From the NCBI GenBank assembly GCA_963693315.1, contig OY856186.1:94080132-94144131 (forward strand): a DNA stretch of 64,000 nucleotides, given 5' to 3'. The notes below the pieces were generated by a model, which searched no databases, was not told the origin of the DNA, and worked only from the letters and a program-made list of their open reading frames with translations. This document shows positions 1-11,715 of this stretch, piece after piece. The translations under genes were made by a program, and so were the position numbers. Each line of letters begins with the position of its first letter. Position 1 is the stretch's first letter. The DNA comes from Diogma glabrata. Taxonomy: Eukaryota > Arthropoda > Insecta > Diptera > Cylindrotomidae.

Positions 1-154
1 ATAAATTATTGGTTAACAATTTTTTTGTAAATGAAATATTTGTCAAAATCATAAAAATTAAACATACCTTCAATAATTTAAAATAACTTATAAAAACTCA
101 TAACAAAAAACAACATCAATGAACCTAAACATTCAAATAACCTATTAATACTAA

Positions 155-628
155 CTAGGAGGGCCCGGCGTGCTTCGCTACGCTTATAAATAAAGTTTTT
201 GCGTAGACATTTTGTTGACGTAGAAGCAATGATTTCAAAAAGTGGTAATGAGAAATGCTACCATATAATTTTTAATTTTTCTTTTTAAATATATGAATGA
301 AAAATAATCAGAACTCTAGCTGATCAGTTCGGATATATGAAAAATTAGCGAAGCTTACTTGAAAACTTATTTGATCGCTAATTTTTCATATGCTAATTTT
401 TCATACGAAGCTTACTTGAAAACTTATTTGATCGCTAATTTTTCATATATCCGAACTGATCAGCTGGAGTTCTGATTATTTTTCATTCATATATTTAAAA
501 AGAAAAATTAAAAATTATATGGTAGCATTTCTCATTACCACTTTTTGAAATCATTGCTTCTACGTCAACAAAATGTCTACGCAAAAACTTTATTTATAAG
601 CGTAGCGAAGCACGCCGGGCCCTCCTAG
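155..628. mobile_element. Palindromic element made of two Helitron 3' ends, tail to tail
   Basis: The left arm starts CTAGGAGGGCCCGGCGTGC and the right arm ends with its reverse complement, so the two arms are inverted copies of about 190 bp or more. The right arm matches the last ~118 bp of the Helitron that ends at 14629. That shared tail includes the GCGT...ACGC mini-hairpin and the terminal CTAG followed by T, which is the usual Helitron 3' signature (CTRR-T). The centre (about 345-448) holds a ~44-bp direct repeat beginning CGAAGCTTACTTG. The right end sits at an A/T site inside the RepHel gene of copy A. The left flank does not continue that gene, so the locus is rearranged and not a simple insertion. 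It could be a non-autonomous Helitron derivative or a fold-back product. Confidence 0.8.
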
Positions 629-2682
629 TATCTATTATCAAGAGATGCACCACGTACATCAACACTCATACCATTATCACGTCGACGATACAAAGGATAA
701 CCATTCACAGATTCTTTAGTATTTTCAGAAAAAGGTTTTGGAAAATTCTTACTACATTTACCATCTCTCATACAAACAGAATTGGGATTTAGAGCACCAC
801 ATGGTCCATGCATCATATGACGTTTCACATATTCATGTAATTTAGGAAAAAGAATGGGATCAGGGATTTCAGTACATACAAATTTATTAATCATTTCATT
901 TCCATCAATTCTATCTTCATCTGATAAATTTAACAAAATATGGGCATGCGGAAGACCACGTTTTTGAAATTCAATGGTATATATAAGTGCTTTGACAGAA
1001 CCGAAAATCTTTTTTTTCATTAAACAATCTATGAGCTCTTTAAGTTTCACTTTAAACACACGCACAACAATATCAGGACGAAAATTCGAAGACTCATAAT
1101 TACTCAAATTATCAACAATTTCTGGCCATTGAGGATTACATGTCATTGTTATAAATAAAGAAGGTTTACCGAAATGTTGTACAATAGACATTGCATCCAA
1201 GTAATTTTGATACATGTTACGTGGTGAACCGGTGAAAGAAGATGGCAAAATTACTTTACGACCAACTACTTGCATATTATCATCGCCATTGCGATTTTGA
1301 TGCAAGAAATCTGTTAAATTATTATACAAATCAGCACGAAGAGCAGATTGATTTGAACGAATGTAATGAAGCCGTGTACCTTCGATACGAACATACATAT
1401 CAACAATCCATTGAAGAAATAATTTTTGAGAACGATGCAAAAGACTAAAACCATCACGTATAGCAAGGCGATAAGATGCATATTGCAACATTGTAACTTT
1501 TGTACGTGACACATTAGCACGTGAAGTTGAAACTAAATTATGTGGAATATTAACGTGCCACCCAGTATCACCATTTGGAAACAACAAAGGATAAGCTAAA
1601 GGATCCAAAGAAGAATCAAGGACAGAAACAGAACGAATTTCATTTGCATTTTTTGAAAAAACAATCATATTTCTTTCAAAAGGTGATTCACCATCATCAT
1701 TTTTAAAAATAGCAGCCACATCAGTTTGAACAGCATCATTAAAACGACGAATATCACATTCTCTGTTAACTTTTATAACCATTGACACATCAGCAGTAAC
1801 ATTCTCAGGTCTTTCACAAAATTCATGCATTGATTTGAAAGAACGAACAAAAGGATTCACACGATCTAACTCAAAACCTATCTCACGCATAAGAAAAATT
1901 TCACATACATTGGTATTTCTATTCATTCTCATATTAGCAGCAGTATCAACATCATAAAAATATAATTGTGCATACATTGGAGGTCGACCATAAGCAGGAA
2001 TTAAAGCACCAGTACGATGATAAAAAATATTATGAATTTTAAAATGATAAATACCACGTGCAGTAGAATCCGCTATATTACATTCAGAACTGATCATTGC
2101 AAATGCCGAATTATAGGAACGAATATTTGAAAGAAAACTTTTAGAACGTTTTTTTATAGCATTATCATTTGAATTCAATCCTTCGAAAATATTAGAGAAA
2201 AATGCATTTTCAGAAAGAGGAGGTAAATTGACTTTGCCTTTATGGCAACACAAAGAAAACGCTTCATTATTATTTGAAGTAACTTCTCTTGCAAAATGTT
2301 TGGCATGACAAAAATGACAACTCATATCCAAAGCACCACAAACATACGAATCAAAGTTACCTGGAATCACATTCAAAGCACACTTGAACGAATCTCTCAA
2401 AATTACAAAGGGAATTTCATCATTCACCACATTCAATTCTAAATCATTCGCAACATTCATGACACCATTCATGACACCGTTCATGACACCATTCATATCA
2501 TCAACATTCACTTCATCATTCACAACAACATCAGCTTCAGCATTCATTCCATCATTATTACCATTCATTTCATCATTCATAAAATCAACATTATTACGCA
2601 TATTACGCATATAATCTCTTTTATTCCGACGACTCGATGTACCACTCACATCCAAACGACGTTTACGACGTAGTCTTGGCAT
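629..2682 (-). pseudogene. Helitron RepHel, N-terminal Rep part (truncated)
   Basis: The product is the rolling-circle replication initiator of a Helitron, which nicks DNA at the element ends in the nucleus. I start it at the ATG at 2682-2680 (protein begins MPRLRRKRR); an upstream in-frame start would only add a hydrophobic leader. An Asn/Asp-rich stretch with MNGV repeats covers about residues 55-90. A Cys/His cluster typical of the Helitron N-terminus follows at about 115-155. The HUH nuclease motif FQKRGLPHAHIL sits near residue 570 and both histidines are intact. The frame ends at ASLDNRY, where the CTAG end of the palindromic element supplies the TAG stop. The catalytic tyrosines and the whole PIF1 helicase are therefore missing. 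It cannot encode a complete transposase. Confidence 0.85.
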
Positions 2683-3014
2683 CGAAATAAATAAATATAT
2701 CAATATATCAAAAATATGAAATAACTCAAATATCAAAATATCTCAAAAATCTTTATATCAATAAAAAACAAAATAATCGAAAAATATCGAAAACCGTCCT
2801 TCTTGAAAGATAAAAGACGACTAAAATATAAAATAAATACGACGACTGAAATGAATATAAAATAAATATAAAAATTTTCGTTTTTGTTATTCGTTGTTCG
2901 GTTCGATAGCTAATATATAAAAAAGAAAAATTTTAAAGCATTGTTTTAAAGCAAAAAGAAAGATGTATGTAAACTTATAATGCATATGTATAGAAAAAGT
3001 TTTCCGTATATAAT

Positions 3015-3165
3015 AACTTTTTTATTTATGATCCGATTTGTTTGAATCCGGATCCGACTATAGGTTACACTAATATCAGTTAGCTGTGAAAATTTCAAAT
3101 GAATCCATCTGCGAATAAAAAAGCCTAATGCTCCACAAAGTTTTAATCTAGCGTATTAATATATA
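3015..3165 (-). repeat. Helitron 5' region, inverted partner of 5590-5750
   Basis: About 150 bp here (for example ACACTAATATCAGTTAGC and ATGAATCCATCTGCGAATAA) recurs in reverse orientation at 5590-5750 with moderate divergence. It marks the 5' flank shared by the two head-to-head Helitron copies. Confidence 0.75.
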
Positions 3166-3429
3166 AGAAGATAATTTTTTCCTGATTAACATTATGTATA
3201 TTAAAATTAACATGAAATTACATTTTAAGAACACTTGAACCAGTTATTGATTTTTATTGGGTAAAATATGTGAGTAAGTTTTCAATAAATTTTCTGTATC
3301 TGTTTTGAAATTTATTGCCGTTTTTTTATATTTGTGTATAAAAAGCATTTCTTTTGTGCACCTTTTTTTGTATTTATTTTCTACTGCTAATATTTTAGGA
3401 GAATTATACCCAAACTGATGTCCAGTTTG

Positions 3430-3700
3430 GATAGAGTGTTGGAGGGCCGCCGTACCATCTGTTTTTACAAAGAAATCATTGACTTCATTACCTCCTGGTC
3501 ACTTTCGCTGAAAATTTCTTGTTCTGGAGGAGTAAAACTAATATTATCCTTCATTTTCTTCATTTGTTGCAACATCGTTTTCATTTATTGGCGAAGAGTT
3601 TGTACAACTACTTTCACGGCAGTGGGTACAGGCAGTCGAACATTCTAAGCCTTTGTTTCTGCAACCGCAAGTCTTACCACAACCTGTTTTATAGCCACAA
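3430..3700 (-). pseudogene. Relic of a CXC (tesmin/TSO1-type) cysteine-rich C-terminus
   Basis: The reverse strand encodes a cysteine cluster of the form CGYKTGCGKTCGCRNKGLEC, followed by further Cys residues and an acidic Asn/Glu-rich tail. The spacing matches the cysteine-rich end of the broken gene at 29060-29386, so both belong to the same gene family. No upstream nuclease-like part was found here and a frameshift may lie near 3545. CXC domains bind zinc and, in tesmin/TSO1 proteins, DNA. The role in this family is unknown. Confidence 0.55.
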
Positions 3701-4859
3701 ACAACAACATTTAATTTGAAAATTTAAAATTTATTTGAAAATTGAAGTTTTATTAATTTTAGATTAATTAATTAAATTTTATTTGAAAATTGCGTATTGA
3801 CAGTTCAATGCGAATTTCGATTAGGCAAATAAAATACTACTAATATGTTGGGTGAAAAATATATATAAACGAAAAGTTTGAAAAAAATTTAATTACTTCT
3901 TTTTCATTTTTTTTTTCAATTTAGGGGTAGTTTTTACCCCCTAAATAAAATTACAGTGAAAAAATTTTTTAATACTATATTAAAAAATAAAACGTAAGAA
4001 AAATACTTTCATATCATTTTTTTTTATTTTTTATTATTTCGGGGGTAGTTTTGACCCCATTTTATTAGCCCACTCGACTCAATTTTGGTATACAATAAAA
4101 TAAACTTAAATTCTTCATGATAAAAGTAAATATTCATGAAAATTGCATTTATTTATGATCTCAGCTTTACTTCCACAAAATAGCAAAAAATACCCTAAAA
4201 AGGCGTAGTTTTTGCAGTTTTGAGGGTGTTCTGGAAAAATCCGACATTAAAATCATAATCAGTGACCCAAAACACCCCCCCTACCTATTTTTAAGAAAAT
4301 TCATTACCTTTCTCCCGAGATATTAAATATTTTTTATTTATGGACAAAAATCAAAAAATTGGTTACTTTCGGGCCAAGTCCGGAAACTAGAAGTTGTTTA
4401 AAGTTCTTCTGCACACATTTTTTGACAAATTAAAAAAAGTTTTAAGTTGATCTGAGACTATTGTCAATTAGTTAATGATTTTACAAAAAAATTTACTTCC
4501 TTTCTTGTATTACTTCACACAATTTAAAATTGTGGTGAAGTAAAAAAATAAGTTATTTGTAGCTGTCGCAGGAAATAATCATTTCTATTTGTTTTTATTA
4601 AAAAACTTTTAAATGATCGCAAATAATCCTTAAATCTTTCGGATAGAGATGATTTTTGTTTTAATTATAAGGCGCGTTCGATTTGATTGAAGTAGCTGAT
4701 ACTAAAGAAAAAAGTCCAAGCGGTAGGATATCCGCTAGAAATAGGTAGATTTTGTATATAAGTTTTGTATATACAGTTTTGTATACCAGTTTTGTATATA
4801 AGTAGAATTAAATGTATCAGATTAGTTTAATTAAAAAGGTTAAATAGAACCAGAATTAT
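3701..4859. other. AT-rich spacer, no gene seen
   Basis: This is low-complexity AT-rich DNA without a supportable reading frame. A short piece at about 4672-4695 (GCGCGTTCGATTTGATTGAA) resembles the end of the small inverted-repeat element at 7322-7418, suggesting a fragment of that MITE family. Nothing else is recognisable. Confidence 0.5.
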
Positions 4860-5504
4860 CAGTTGTAATTTCCGAAGGGCGGTGATAATTCGAAATAATT
4901 TTTTGCTAAAAATTTCGAAAGCAAGTATATTCATTAGGCATGTCCAAACCAAATAAATAAAGTAAAAAAAAAAGTAAGTATATTCATTAAAGCACGAGGC
5001 CGTAGGCCGATTGCTTTTATCAATACCACTTGCTTGAGGAATTTTCCAAAAAATTATGAGAATACATTAACGAACGAGGGGAATTCGTTTCAGTTAATAT
5101 CAGTTTCAGCGATATCACTTAATTATTTCAAAAATTATTTGATAATTTTTAATATCCCAGTGACGGATAATTATTTGTTATTAGTATAATTCAAATTTTA
5201 TTGGTGAAATTGAACGATGTCATTACATTTTAGAGAATTTCATTGGGTTAAATTAAAATAAAACTAATTGAAATAATTAACTGATGTCGCAGTAAAACAA
5301 CGTATAATTCAAAAAAAATATATAAAGAAATGAAAAATGGCAAAAAATTTTCTAAACGCATTCCCCTCGTTCGTTGAAAAATTCTCATAATTTTTTGGAA
5401 AATTCCTCAAGCAAGTGGTATTCATAATAGCCCTCGGCCTTCGGCCTCGTGCTATTATCAAAAAATTTTTTCGAATTATCACCGCCCTTGGGAAATTACA
5501 ACTG
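4860..5504. mobile_element. Foldback/MITE-like element
   Basis: The ends are inverted repeats starting CAGTTGTAATTTCC and continuing through GGGCGGTGATAATTCGAAA. A second block of inverted homology (about 4995-5090 against 5355-5455) contains GCACGAGGCCG and AGCAAGTGG. The middle (about 5090-5355) is AT-rich and non-coding. No clean target duplication could be seen. The internal GAGGCCGAAGGCC-type mini-palindrome is distinctive. Confidence 0.65.
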
Positions 5505-5589
5505 AAAATTTTTATCCCAAATATACAAAAAATATCTTTCAAGTTTTTATTCATGTAATATTTTGTGAAAATAAAATGAAATCGTGTGG

Positions 5590-5750
5590 TTAAATTCTTA
5601 TACATATATTAATACGCTAACGAAAATTTTGTGGAGTCTAAGGCTTTTTTATTCGCAGATGGATTCATTTCAAATTTTCACTGCTAACTGATATTAGTGT
5701 AACTTAGATTTTAAAGATTTTTCACACAAATTGGATCATAAATAAAAAAG
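5590..5750 (+). repeat. Helitron 5' region, inverted partner of 3015-3165
   Basis: It carries the same ~150-bp sequence as 3015-3165 in opposite orientation, placed upstream of the copy B RepHel fragment. A possible 5' end TCTTATACATATATTAATACG lies at its left edge. Confidence 0.7.
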
Positions 5751-5834
5751 TTATAGACGAATTAAATTTACTTCTTTATATAACGGACTCCCCTTACAAA
5801 CTAAAATCGAGTCGTCGAACATAGATTGTTTAAT

Positions 5835-6605
5835 GAAAAAAAAGATTTTCGGTTCTGTCAAAGCATTTATATATACCATTGAATTTCAAAAACGTGGTCT
5901 TCCGCATGCTTATATTTTGTTAAATTTGTCAGCATGAATATGTCATGAAACGTCATACCATGCATGGACCATGTGGTGCTCTAAATCCCAATTCTGTTTG
6001 TATGAGAGATGGTAAATGTAGTAAGAATTTTCCAAAACCTTTTTCTAAAAATACTAAAGAATCTGTGAATGGTTATCCTTTGTATCGTCGACGTGATAAT
6101 GGTATGAGTGTTGATGTACGTGGTGCATCTCTTGATAATAGATATGTTGTTCCTTATAATCCTTATCTTCTTGCAAAATTCAATTGTCATATTAACGTGG
6201 AAATATGTACGACTGTTAAAAGTGTGAAATATGTTTACAAGTATGTATGTAAAGGATATGATTCTGCCAATGTTGAATTGAGAGTGAATGGAGAGAATGC
6301 AGTGAATAATGATGATGCGATTGTGGAAAATGAAATTCAAGATTTTTTGAATGGACAGTATGTTGGTTCGACTGAAGCTGCTTGGCGCATATTTAAATTT
6401 CCAATGCATTTTCAATCTCATACAATTATTCGAATTCATTTTCATTTGCCTAATAGACAAAATGTTTATATCAGGAATGGTAATGTGGCTGGTGCAGTCG
6501 CAAATGTATCAAGAACAAAATTGTTAGCATTTTCCATTTGAATTCCATTGATAATTTAGCTAATGAGTTTTTGTATACAAAATTACCATTACATTATGTT
6601 TGGCA
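5835..6605 (+). pseudogene. Helitron RepHel fragment with the Rep catalytic region
   Basis: The fragment resumes just before the HUH motif and reads FQKRGLPHAYIL, so the second histidine of HUH is replaced by tyrosine. A deletion of about 90 bases with a frameshift follows at about 5932. The frame then continues as KRHTMHGPCG and reaches the two-tyrosine motif VKYVYKYVCKGYD at about 6220-6260, the nucleophile site of Helitron Rep. The open frame stops at 6541, but Rep-like coding can be followed in another frame to the hAT insertion. It overlaps the C-terminal part of copy A and extends past that copy's break. Confidence 0.85.
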
Positions 6606-6617
6606 CAGTGGCGGTTT

Positions 6618-7529
6618 ACCATAGAGGCGGAAGAGGCGGCCGCCTCGGGCCCCACATGCACAGGGGCCCCCTCGCTACAAATAGTATTGATATTTTATAG
6701 GTATTCAAATATAAGATGACTGCGTTCATTCAACCAAAGTTTTTAAGCCTAAAGATTTTTTTAATATTATCCCACATGTAAAAGTGTTAGGTTGTCAATT
6801 TGTATTACTTTTTTTCATGTATGTATTTATTTTAATAATTCTAATTTGATAGTTTTATAATTTTTTAATGTAAAAATTCGTTTTCCAATTTGTATAGCAA
6901 AAAAACATTTTGTTTTGAAAAGTTCCACTGTTACGAATGAATATTAATACTAAAACTTTATTTGCAATGGGCTGTTATTATATTAATCGCAAAATTATTG
7001 ACAAAAACAAAATCCAGATAAGTATTTTTTGGATATTTGAAGTATATTTGAGTTTTATGTTTTCATCAATGATTTTGGATTTCTTTTAAGACCTACAATT
7101 TATTGAAAGCATTAAACTGAAAACCTCAATTTTAAGCATATAATTGTACATATTTTAGATTAATTTCATATATAACTAAATAAATGAAAACTTTTCAACG
7201 TGTAGAATTGAAATCTATTATTGTATGCTTAAAATCCATGTATTTTTTATACAATACGTGCTAAATTCATCATTTGGATTAACGTTTGGAAAGGGTTTCC
7301 ATATGATATGATTGATATAGTAGGTGCGTTCGATTTGACTGAAACAACTGAAAAAACAACAACAATTGCATTCAATTTTTCAGTTGATTCAGTTGCTTCA
7401 GTCAAATCGAACACGGCTAGTATAAGTGTTTTAGCTTTAGTTGTATATTTCGTTTTATCAACGTTGATTGGAAAAAAGATTGTCTAAAAAATTTGTTTGA
7501 AAAATTTGAAAAAAAGATTGTTTGTAACT
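6618..7529. other. hAT left non-coding part
   Basis: AT-rich subterminal sequence of the hAT element with no reading frame I can support. It contains the small inverted-repeat element at 7322-7418. Confidence 0.6.
7322..7418. repeat. Small palindromic MITE
   Basis: The left end GCGTTCGATTTGACTGAA pairs with TTCAGTCAAATCGAAC at the right. The arms continue through a CAACTGAA motif. It is about 97 bp, flanked by TAG-type sequence, and related to a fragment near 4672. It lies in the non-coding part of the hAT element. Confidence 0.65.
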
Positions 7530-9022
7530 GGACGTATTGATACTCAAATAGCTCGTGAAATTGAAGTACAACAAAAAAGCTGGAGGGAAGTTTGAAAAAG
7601 AGTTGCAGCTACAGTAAAGCTATTAGCTACTTTGAGTTTAGCATTTCGTGGTCATCGAGAAGATATTGATTCGAACAGAAAAGGAAATTTTATGACATGC
7701 ATTGAGTACCTATCCCAATTTGATGATTTTCTTTAAAATCATTTGGAGAGGTACAGCCATCCAGGAAAAGGTAATGTAAGTTATTTATCACATACCACAT
7801 GCGATGAATTTATAAATTTAATGGGAACTGAAGTAAAAAAACACCTAATTCAAGAAATTCGGGACTCTTTATATTATTCAATTATTGTTGATTCTACGCC
7901 AGACGTGAACCACACTGACCAACTAAGTTTTATATTAAGGTACATTGATAAAGTGGGCGATGCTAGAGAACGATTTTTGGATTTTTACAAATTGAAAATC
8001 ACAATTCAGAATATCTAGCACAACTTATTTTGAAAACTTTAAACAATTTGTCTTTGGATATTAAAAATTGTCGCGGTCAAACATATATGGCCGGAAAATA
8101 TAATGGTTTACAAGCCAGAATTAAAACTCTAAGTGAGACCGCTATTTTTATTCCTTGTACAAGTCATACGCTTAATTTAATTGGAAATTATGCTGCAGAT
8201 GCCTATTCTACTGCGGTGTATTATTTTAACTTTATCCAAAATATATATGTATTCTTTTCTTCATCTACTCACAGATGGAAGTTGCTTATTGATAATTTTT
8301 CCGATCCTAATTCCAAACATATTAAAAAATTAAGTGACACAAGTGACAAGATGGTCTGCAAGAGCTGATGCAGTATCCGCCTTGCGGTTTAATTACAAAA
8401 ATATTAAAAGCGTTCTTATCCAAATTAGCGAAAATGAAGACGAAAAACCGATTACTAAAGTTGAGGTTAAAAAATTAGCTAGCTCTTTCGATGAATATGA
8501 ATTGCCTTATTAACCGTTCTATGGGATATATTATTGCAAAGAATCAATAGTACTGGAAAATCATTTCAAAATATTCAAACGAACTTATGACAAGGAGTAA
8601 AACTGTTTAATTCTTTGTCACAATTTATAAGAGATGTTCGGAATGATTTTGAGAGCATAGAAAAGCAATCAAACTTATTAACAGACAATATTAGCTACAA
8701 AGAAGGACGAAAAAGAAAACGCAAAATTATGTATGATGAATCATCTGCAAATGATACACAGCTAGTAGGACGAGAATTGTTTATTATAAGTACTCACAAT
8801 ATGATCTGTGATAGACTTGCCACTGAAATGTCTACCAGAACGTCCATATATGAAACTGTTTTAAATAATTTTAAATTATTTTTTGATCAAAATATATCCA
8901 GTGATGAAGTTGACAAGTGTATTTTAGAATTGTCAAATACATATGCGAGGAATATAGAAGTACAATATGTTAAAGACGAAGTACATCATTTTTTAAAATA
9001 TATAAAAGAAGATAACATCACT
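7530..9022 (+). pseudogene. hAT transposase (ZMYM1-like), 5' and middle part
   Basis: The reading frame can be followed through several single lesions. The region around AFRGHREDI and GNFMTCIEYLSQFDDF is followed by a stop at about 7734, then YLSHTTCDEFINL, VDSTPDVNHTDQLSF (catalytic-region Asp), TSHTLNLIGNYAAD, and the TRWSARADAV block. That block lies after a frameshift at about 8345. Two early stops (about 7593 and 7734) and further frameshifts near 8020 and 8510 make it non-functional. The frame then runs to 9022, where a second hAT-type element interrupts it, and resumes at 12143. The family is recognised from the order of these motifs in ZMYM1-type hAT proteins. Confidence 0.85.
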
Positions 9023-9127
9023 CAGGACCGGTCCTGCGTTGTACAAAAGTGCACAGTAAAACAGGGCGCTCAATTTATCACGAAAATAAGGGCGCAAAAA
9101 CCAACATCAATTAACAATTTAAATTGA

Positions 9128-10419
9128 ATTAAACCGTTTAAAATAATATTTTATGAACATCAAATTTCTTTCTTTTTGTCCAGTGTTTCAAATATTTGCT
9201 TTCATTCATTTCTCTATATATGTACATATAAAAATTTAAACATATAAAACATGTATTCTCTTTTCAACTTTAAATCTCAATACACACAAATTAAAAATAA
9301 GGAAACGAAACACACAAAAGTATTAGTAATGCTTCTGTTCATTTTTAATTTTTGTTCACAAAATATTACCCATACTATTGATTGCTACAATGTTTTGAAA
9401 TATAATGCACATATACCATGAAAAGTCTGAACAGTTTTGAAATTCTGTGCACCAAAATATTATTTTTTACAAGTATTAACGAAATTTTGAATAAAACTAT
9501 TCACAGATACATTAAACGTGTGCACAGTTTTGAAATTAGAATAACAAAATCAGTTACAGGATGTTTATGATTGTGTATATATGATATTTTGAATGTGTAT
9601 ATTTTTTTATATTGAGTATGGATAATAAATATTAAAATTCTATGGAAAAGAAAACTAGACAATTTTTTTTTGGTAATTGATAAATTTAAAAAGTAATGAA
9701 TGAAATAGTAAAAATTAGGTCCATGCAATAAAAACAAAATTAAAGAAAACCATTTGAAGGCAAATAGTATATTATTTAATTAGGAGCTGAAGTGCTACTT
9801 TTTGTGTTAAGTCATTGAATAAATATCTATGGAAGAGTAACTAGACATTTTGAATGCAGCATCTAATTTTTAGTATAGTGTTTGCATTCTAGCTGGGTGG
9901 TACTGTTTACAATTTGCATATTTATATTTTCAAAACAAATAAAAGAAATAATAAATGTTACATATAAAATTTAAAAGCCTAATATGTTTGAATAAAATAT
10001 TTCCTTATATTTCCATATATAAATATTTTTAATTGTCCATACAACACAAATTTTAATCATATTGAATTACTTTAAGAACACCTTACATTCGCCTGTGATA
10101 GCGTTTGAAATTTGGTTTGACAACGATGGATTAAGAAAATGACATTTACGTAGGGTAATAATATATAAAATTAAACTAGAAAATAACAGTTTTTGTAAAG
10201 CAGATACTTTATATTTTTGTTAAAACATCATTCCAAACCCTTTTTATGCATAGTATTAGTAAAAATATTCTAATCATTGATATGAAATTCGATGATCAAA
10301 TATCAGTTTATTTAAGATTATTTGTACATATTTTAATGCAACACTTCATTTTTATGAATAAACTACTGCACAAATGCTAATATGTAATTGTTTTGTAAAA
10401 CATTATTTTAAACGAAGAT
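9128..10419. other. Non-coding interior of the nested element
   Basis: AT-rich sequence with no supportable reading frame or RNA gene. Open frames here lack any recognisable motif and are probably chance. Confidence 0.5.
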
Positions 10420-10960
10420 TTTTTGTATTGAATTTTCTTGACAGTAATATTGTGTGAATTCATGGAATGTGTAATATTTCTATTATAGTCAACATTCTAA
10501 GTCACTAGTGTATAGTCATTATTGATTGTTTTCCAATCAATGCGAAAATCAATGATCGACACTTGGTCAATTATTGTCATATATGCGCGCTTGCATATTT
10601 GCCAACATTTTGGGGAATTTTATTTATTCAGGATTTTGTGAGCAATTAAACTCAAGTAACTATGGAATTAATTTAATTTTTCCAATTCAAAGGTATGGTT
10701 GGAAGTATCTCAGGAAAAACTCAGTTTTTCTTTTTAAGTGTTTCGGTTGGGATTCGAACTCGTAACCTCATCAGTGCCAAACTGACGAGTTCTATTCCTT
10801 TGGCAGACACGTTTAGCCACTACGCTACCAAGGCGATGATATTTCTAAGTTGAAACTTCATCATCAGTTATCTTACTTAAGTTGAATTTCTCAATCGTCA
10901 GTTAAACATAGTTTTTTTATGGAAATTTTATTCATTTTGAATGCAGATTTTTCGCATTGA
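10420..10960 (-). repeat. tRNA-like repeat unit, inverted copy
   Basis: Read on the minus strand, the unit has a tRNA-like head at 10835-10741. The head has an A box TAGCGTAGTGG and a B box AGTTCGAATCC spaced as in a RNA polymerase III promoter. A tail containing TGAGCAATTAAACTCAAG-type and GCAAGCGCGCATATATG sequence follows. The same unit recurs in plus orientation at 11010-11715, with a fragment at 32866-32990. It is too divergent from a folded tRNA to be called a tRNA gene. A tRNA-derived SINE or a satellite with a SINE head are the main options. Confidence 0.7.
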
Positions 10961-11009
10961 GTTTTCTTGACAGTACTATTGTGTGAATTCATAGAATGTA
11001 TAAGTTTGG

Positions 11010-11715
11010 CACTTAATTTGAAAGGTTACGAGTTCGAATCCCAACCGAAACACGTAAAAGAGAAAAACTGAGTTTTTCCTGAGATATTTCCAACCATACC
11101 TTTGAATTGGAAAAATTAAATTAATTCCATAGTTACTTGAGTTTAATTGCTCACAAAATCCTGAATAAATAAAATTCCCCAAAATGTTGGCAAATATGCA
11201 AGCGCGCATATATGACAATAATTGGCGAAGTGTCGATCATTGATTTTCGAATTGATTGGAAACAATCAATAATGACTATACATTCGTGACTTAGAATGTT
11301 GACTATAATAGAAATATTACACATTCTATGAATTCACACAATAGTACTGTCAAGAAAATTCAATGCAAAAAATCTTCATTCAAAATGAATTAAATTTCCA
11401 TAAAAAATTATGTCTAATTGACGATTGAGAAATGCAACTTAAGTAAGATAACTGATGATGAAGTTTCAACTTAGAAATATCATCGCCTTATTAGCGTAGT
11501 GGTTAAACGTGTCTGCCAAAGGAATTGAACTCGTCAGTTTGGCACTGATGAGGTTACGAGTTCGAATCCCAACCGAAACACTTAAAAGAGAAAAACTGAG
11601 TTTTTCTCTGAGATATTTCCAACCATACCTTTGAATTGGAAAAATTCAAATTAATTCCATAGTTACTTGAGTTTAATTGCTCACAAAATCCTGAATATTA
11701 ATTTAAACTTTAGTT
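11010..11715 (+). repeat. tRNA-like repeat, 1.5 tandem units
   Basis: A partial unit starts at the B box (about 11027). About 523 bp downstream a second copy begins, with A box at 11492-11502 and B box at 11559-11569. The tail AACTGAGTTTTTCC, then TTGAATTGGAAAAATT, then CTCACAAAATCCTGAAT is shared by all copies. With the inverted unit at 10420-10960 this forms a large inverted repeat inside the nested hAT-type element. Confidence 0.7.

Larger units (their letters stand above)
629..3165 (-). mobile_element. Helitron copy A, 3'-truncated
   Basis: This minus-strand Helitron fragment contains a 5' untranslated region and the N-terminal two-thirds of the Rep part of RepHel. Its distal 5' segment (3015-3165) recurs inverted at 5590-5750, upstream of copy B, which supports a shared 5' end. 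A candidate 5' terminus beginning TCTTATATATTAATACGC lies near 3165. It starts with TC as Helitrons do, but it is preceded by T and not by the usual A, so the exact end is uncertain. The helicase half and the native 3' end are missing. Confidence 0.75.

Noticed and set aside
10741..10835. tRNA gene call on the A/B box repeat
   Set aside because: A and B boxes are good, but no cloverleaf with acceptor pairing could be drawn; kept as a tRNA-like repeat.
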